A program made the position numbers and the translations under genes. The notes below the pieces were generated by a model. The model did not search any database. It was not told the origin of the DNA and saw only the letters and a program-made list of their open reading frames with translations. From Falsirhodobacter deserti (lineage in GTDB: Bacteria; Pseudomonadota; Alphaproteobacteria; Rhodobacterales; Rhodobacteraceae), in assembly GCF_004015795.1 (NCBI RefSeq), contig NZ_ML137218.1, positions 2,081,368-2,145,367 of the forward strand: 64,000 bases of DNA, given 5' to 3'. Below, one piece after another: positions 62,287 to 64,000 of this stretch (position 1 is its first letter; every line of letters starts with the position of its first letter).

Positions 62287-64000
<1,714 letters not shown>

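Overview
The window looks like chromosome of a high-GC alphaproteobacterium of the order Rhodobacterales (Rhodobacteraceae/Paracoccaceae type). The evidence is a cyoABCD-SURF1 operon fused to a RegB/RegA-type redox two-component pair, the alphaproteobacterial order kdsD-lptC-lptA-lptB-hpf-ptsN, a cysN-cysC fusion, a YlxR-L7Ae fusion between nusA and infB, and two-domain MFS and UMF1 carriers of the kind common there. I cannot name a species.

Bases 1-13.8 kb are an accessory region beside a tRNA-Arg(CCU) gene. It begins exactly at the first base of an IS256-family element. Next come a broken membrane-protein gene with an 8-C tract, a class C beta-lactamase-like hydrolase, a molybdopterin-domain lipoprotein/periplasmic protein, a LuxR-type regulator and a decayed tyrosine integrase. 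From 5348 to 13779 lies a Tn7/Tn5053-like transposon. I could define its ends from the sequence: 25-bp terminal inverted repeats (22/25 matching), a 5-bp TCCCC target duplication, and insertion 10-15 bp beyond the CCA end of tRNA-Arg(CCU). It carries tniB, a long tniQ next to the tRNA-proximal end, and only the C-terminal third of tniA. An IS21-family element has replaced the rest of tniA, and a second IS256 copy splits a small membrane-protein gene. No CRISPR array or cas gene is visible.

From 13.8 to 31 kb the gene content is chromosomal: tRNA-Arg, a LacI-type regulator, dapF-mtaB, tRNA-Lys, the large leftward operon cyoABCD-surf1-regB-regA (quinol oxidase, its assembly factor and a redox sensor/regulator), an MHS-type transporter, the sulfate-activation pair cysD-cysNC, recQ and a YggT protein. 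From 31 to 46.5 kb are transporters, mepA, a phytase-like esterase, the queuosine-precursor carrier yhhQ, the ribosome rescue factor arfB behind an unusual leader, gpmI-envC-ctpA, trhO, the NAD salvage pair pncA-pncB with rppH, a 1-Cys peroxiredoxin, an FAH-family hydrolase and a metallophosphoesterase.

From 46 to 59 kb the theme is the cell envelope: kdsD, lptCAB (LPS supply and transport), hpf and ptsN, then a leftward operon galU-GT-GT-branching transferase-double sulfotransferase, with kdsB, cysQ and a polysaccharide-type ABC permease. CysD/CysNC (PAPS synthesis), CysQ (PAP removal) and the sulfotransferase together suggest a sulfated surface glycan. From 59.3 kb to the end is the transcription/translation operon rimP-nusA-ylxR-infB (infB runs off the window), preceded by a good sigma-70 promoter and a terminator hairpin that sits inside the leader.
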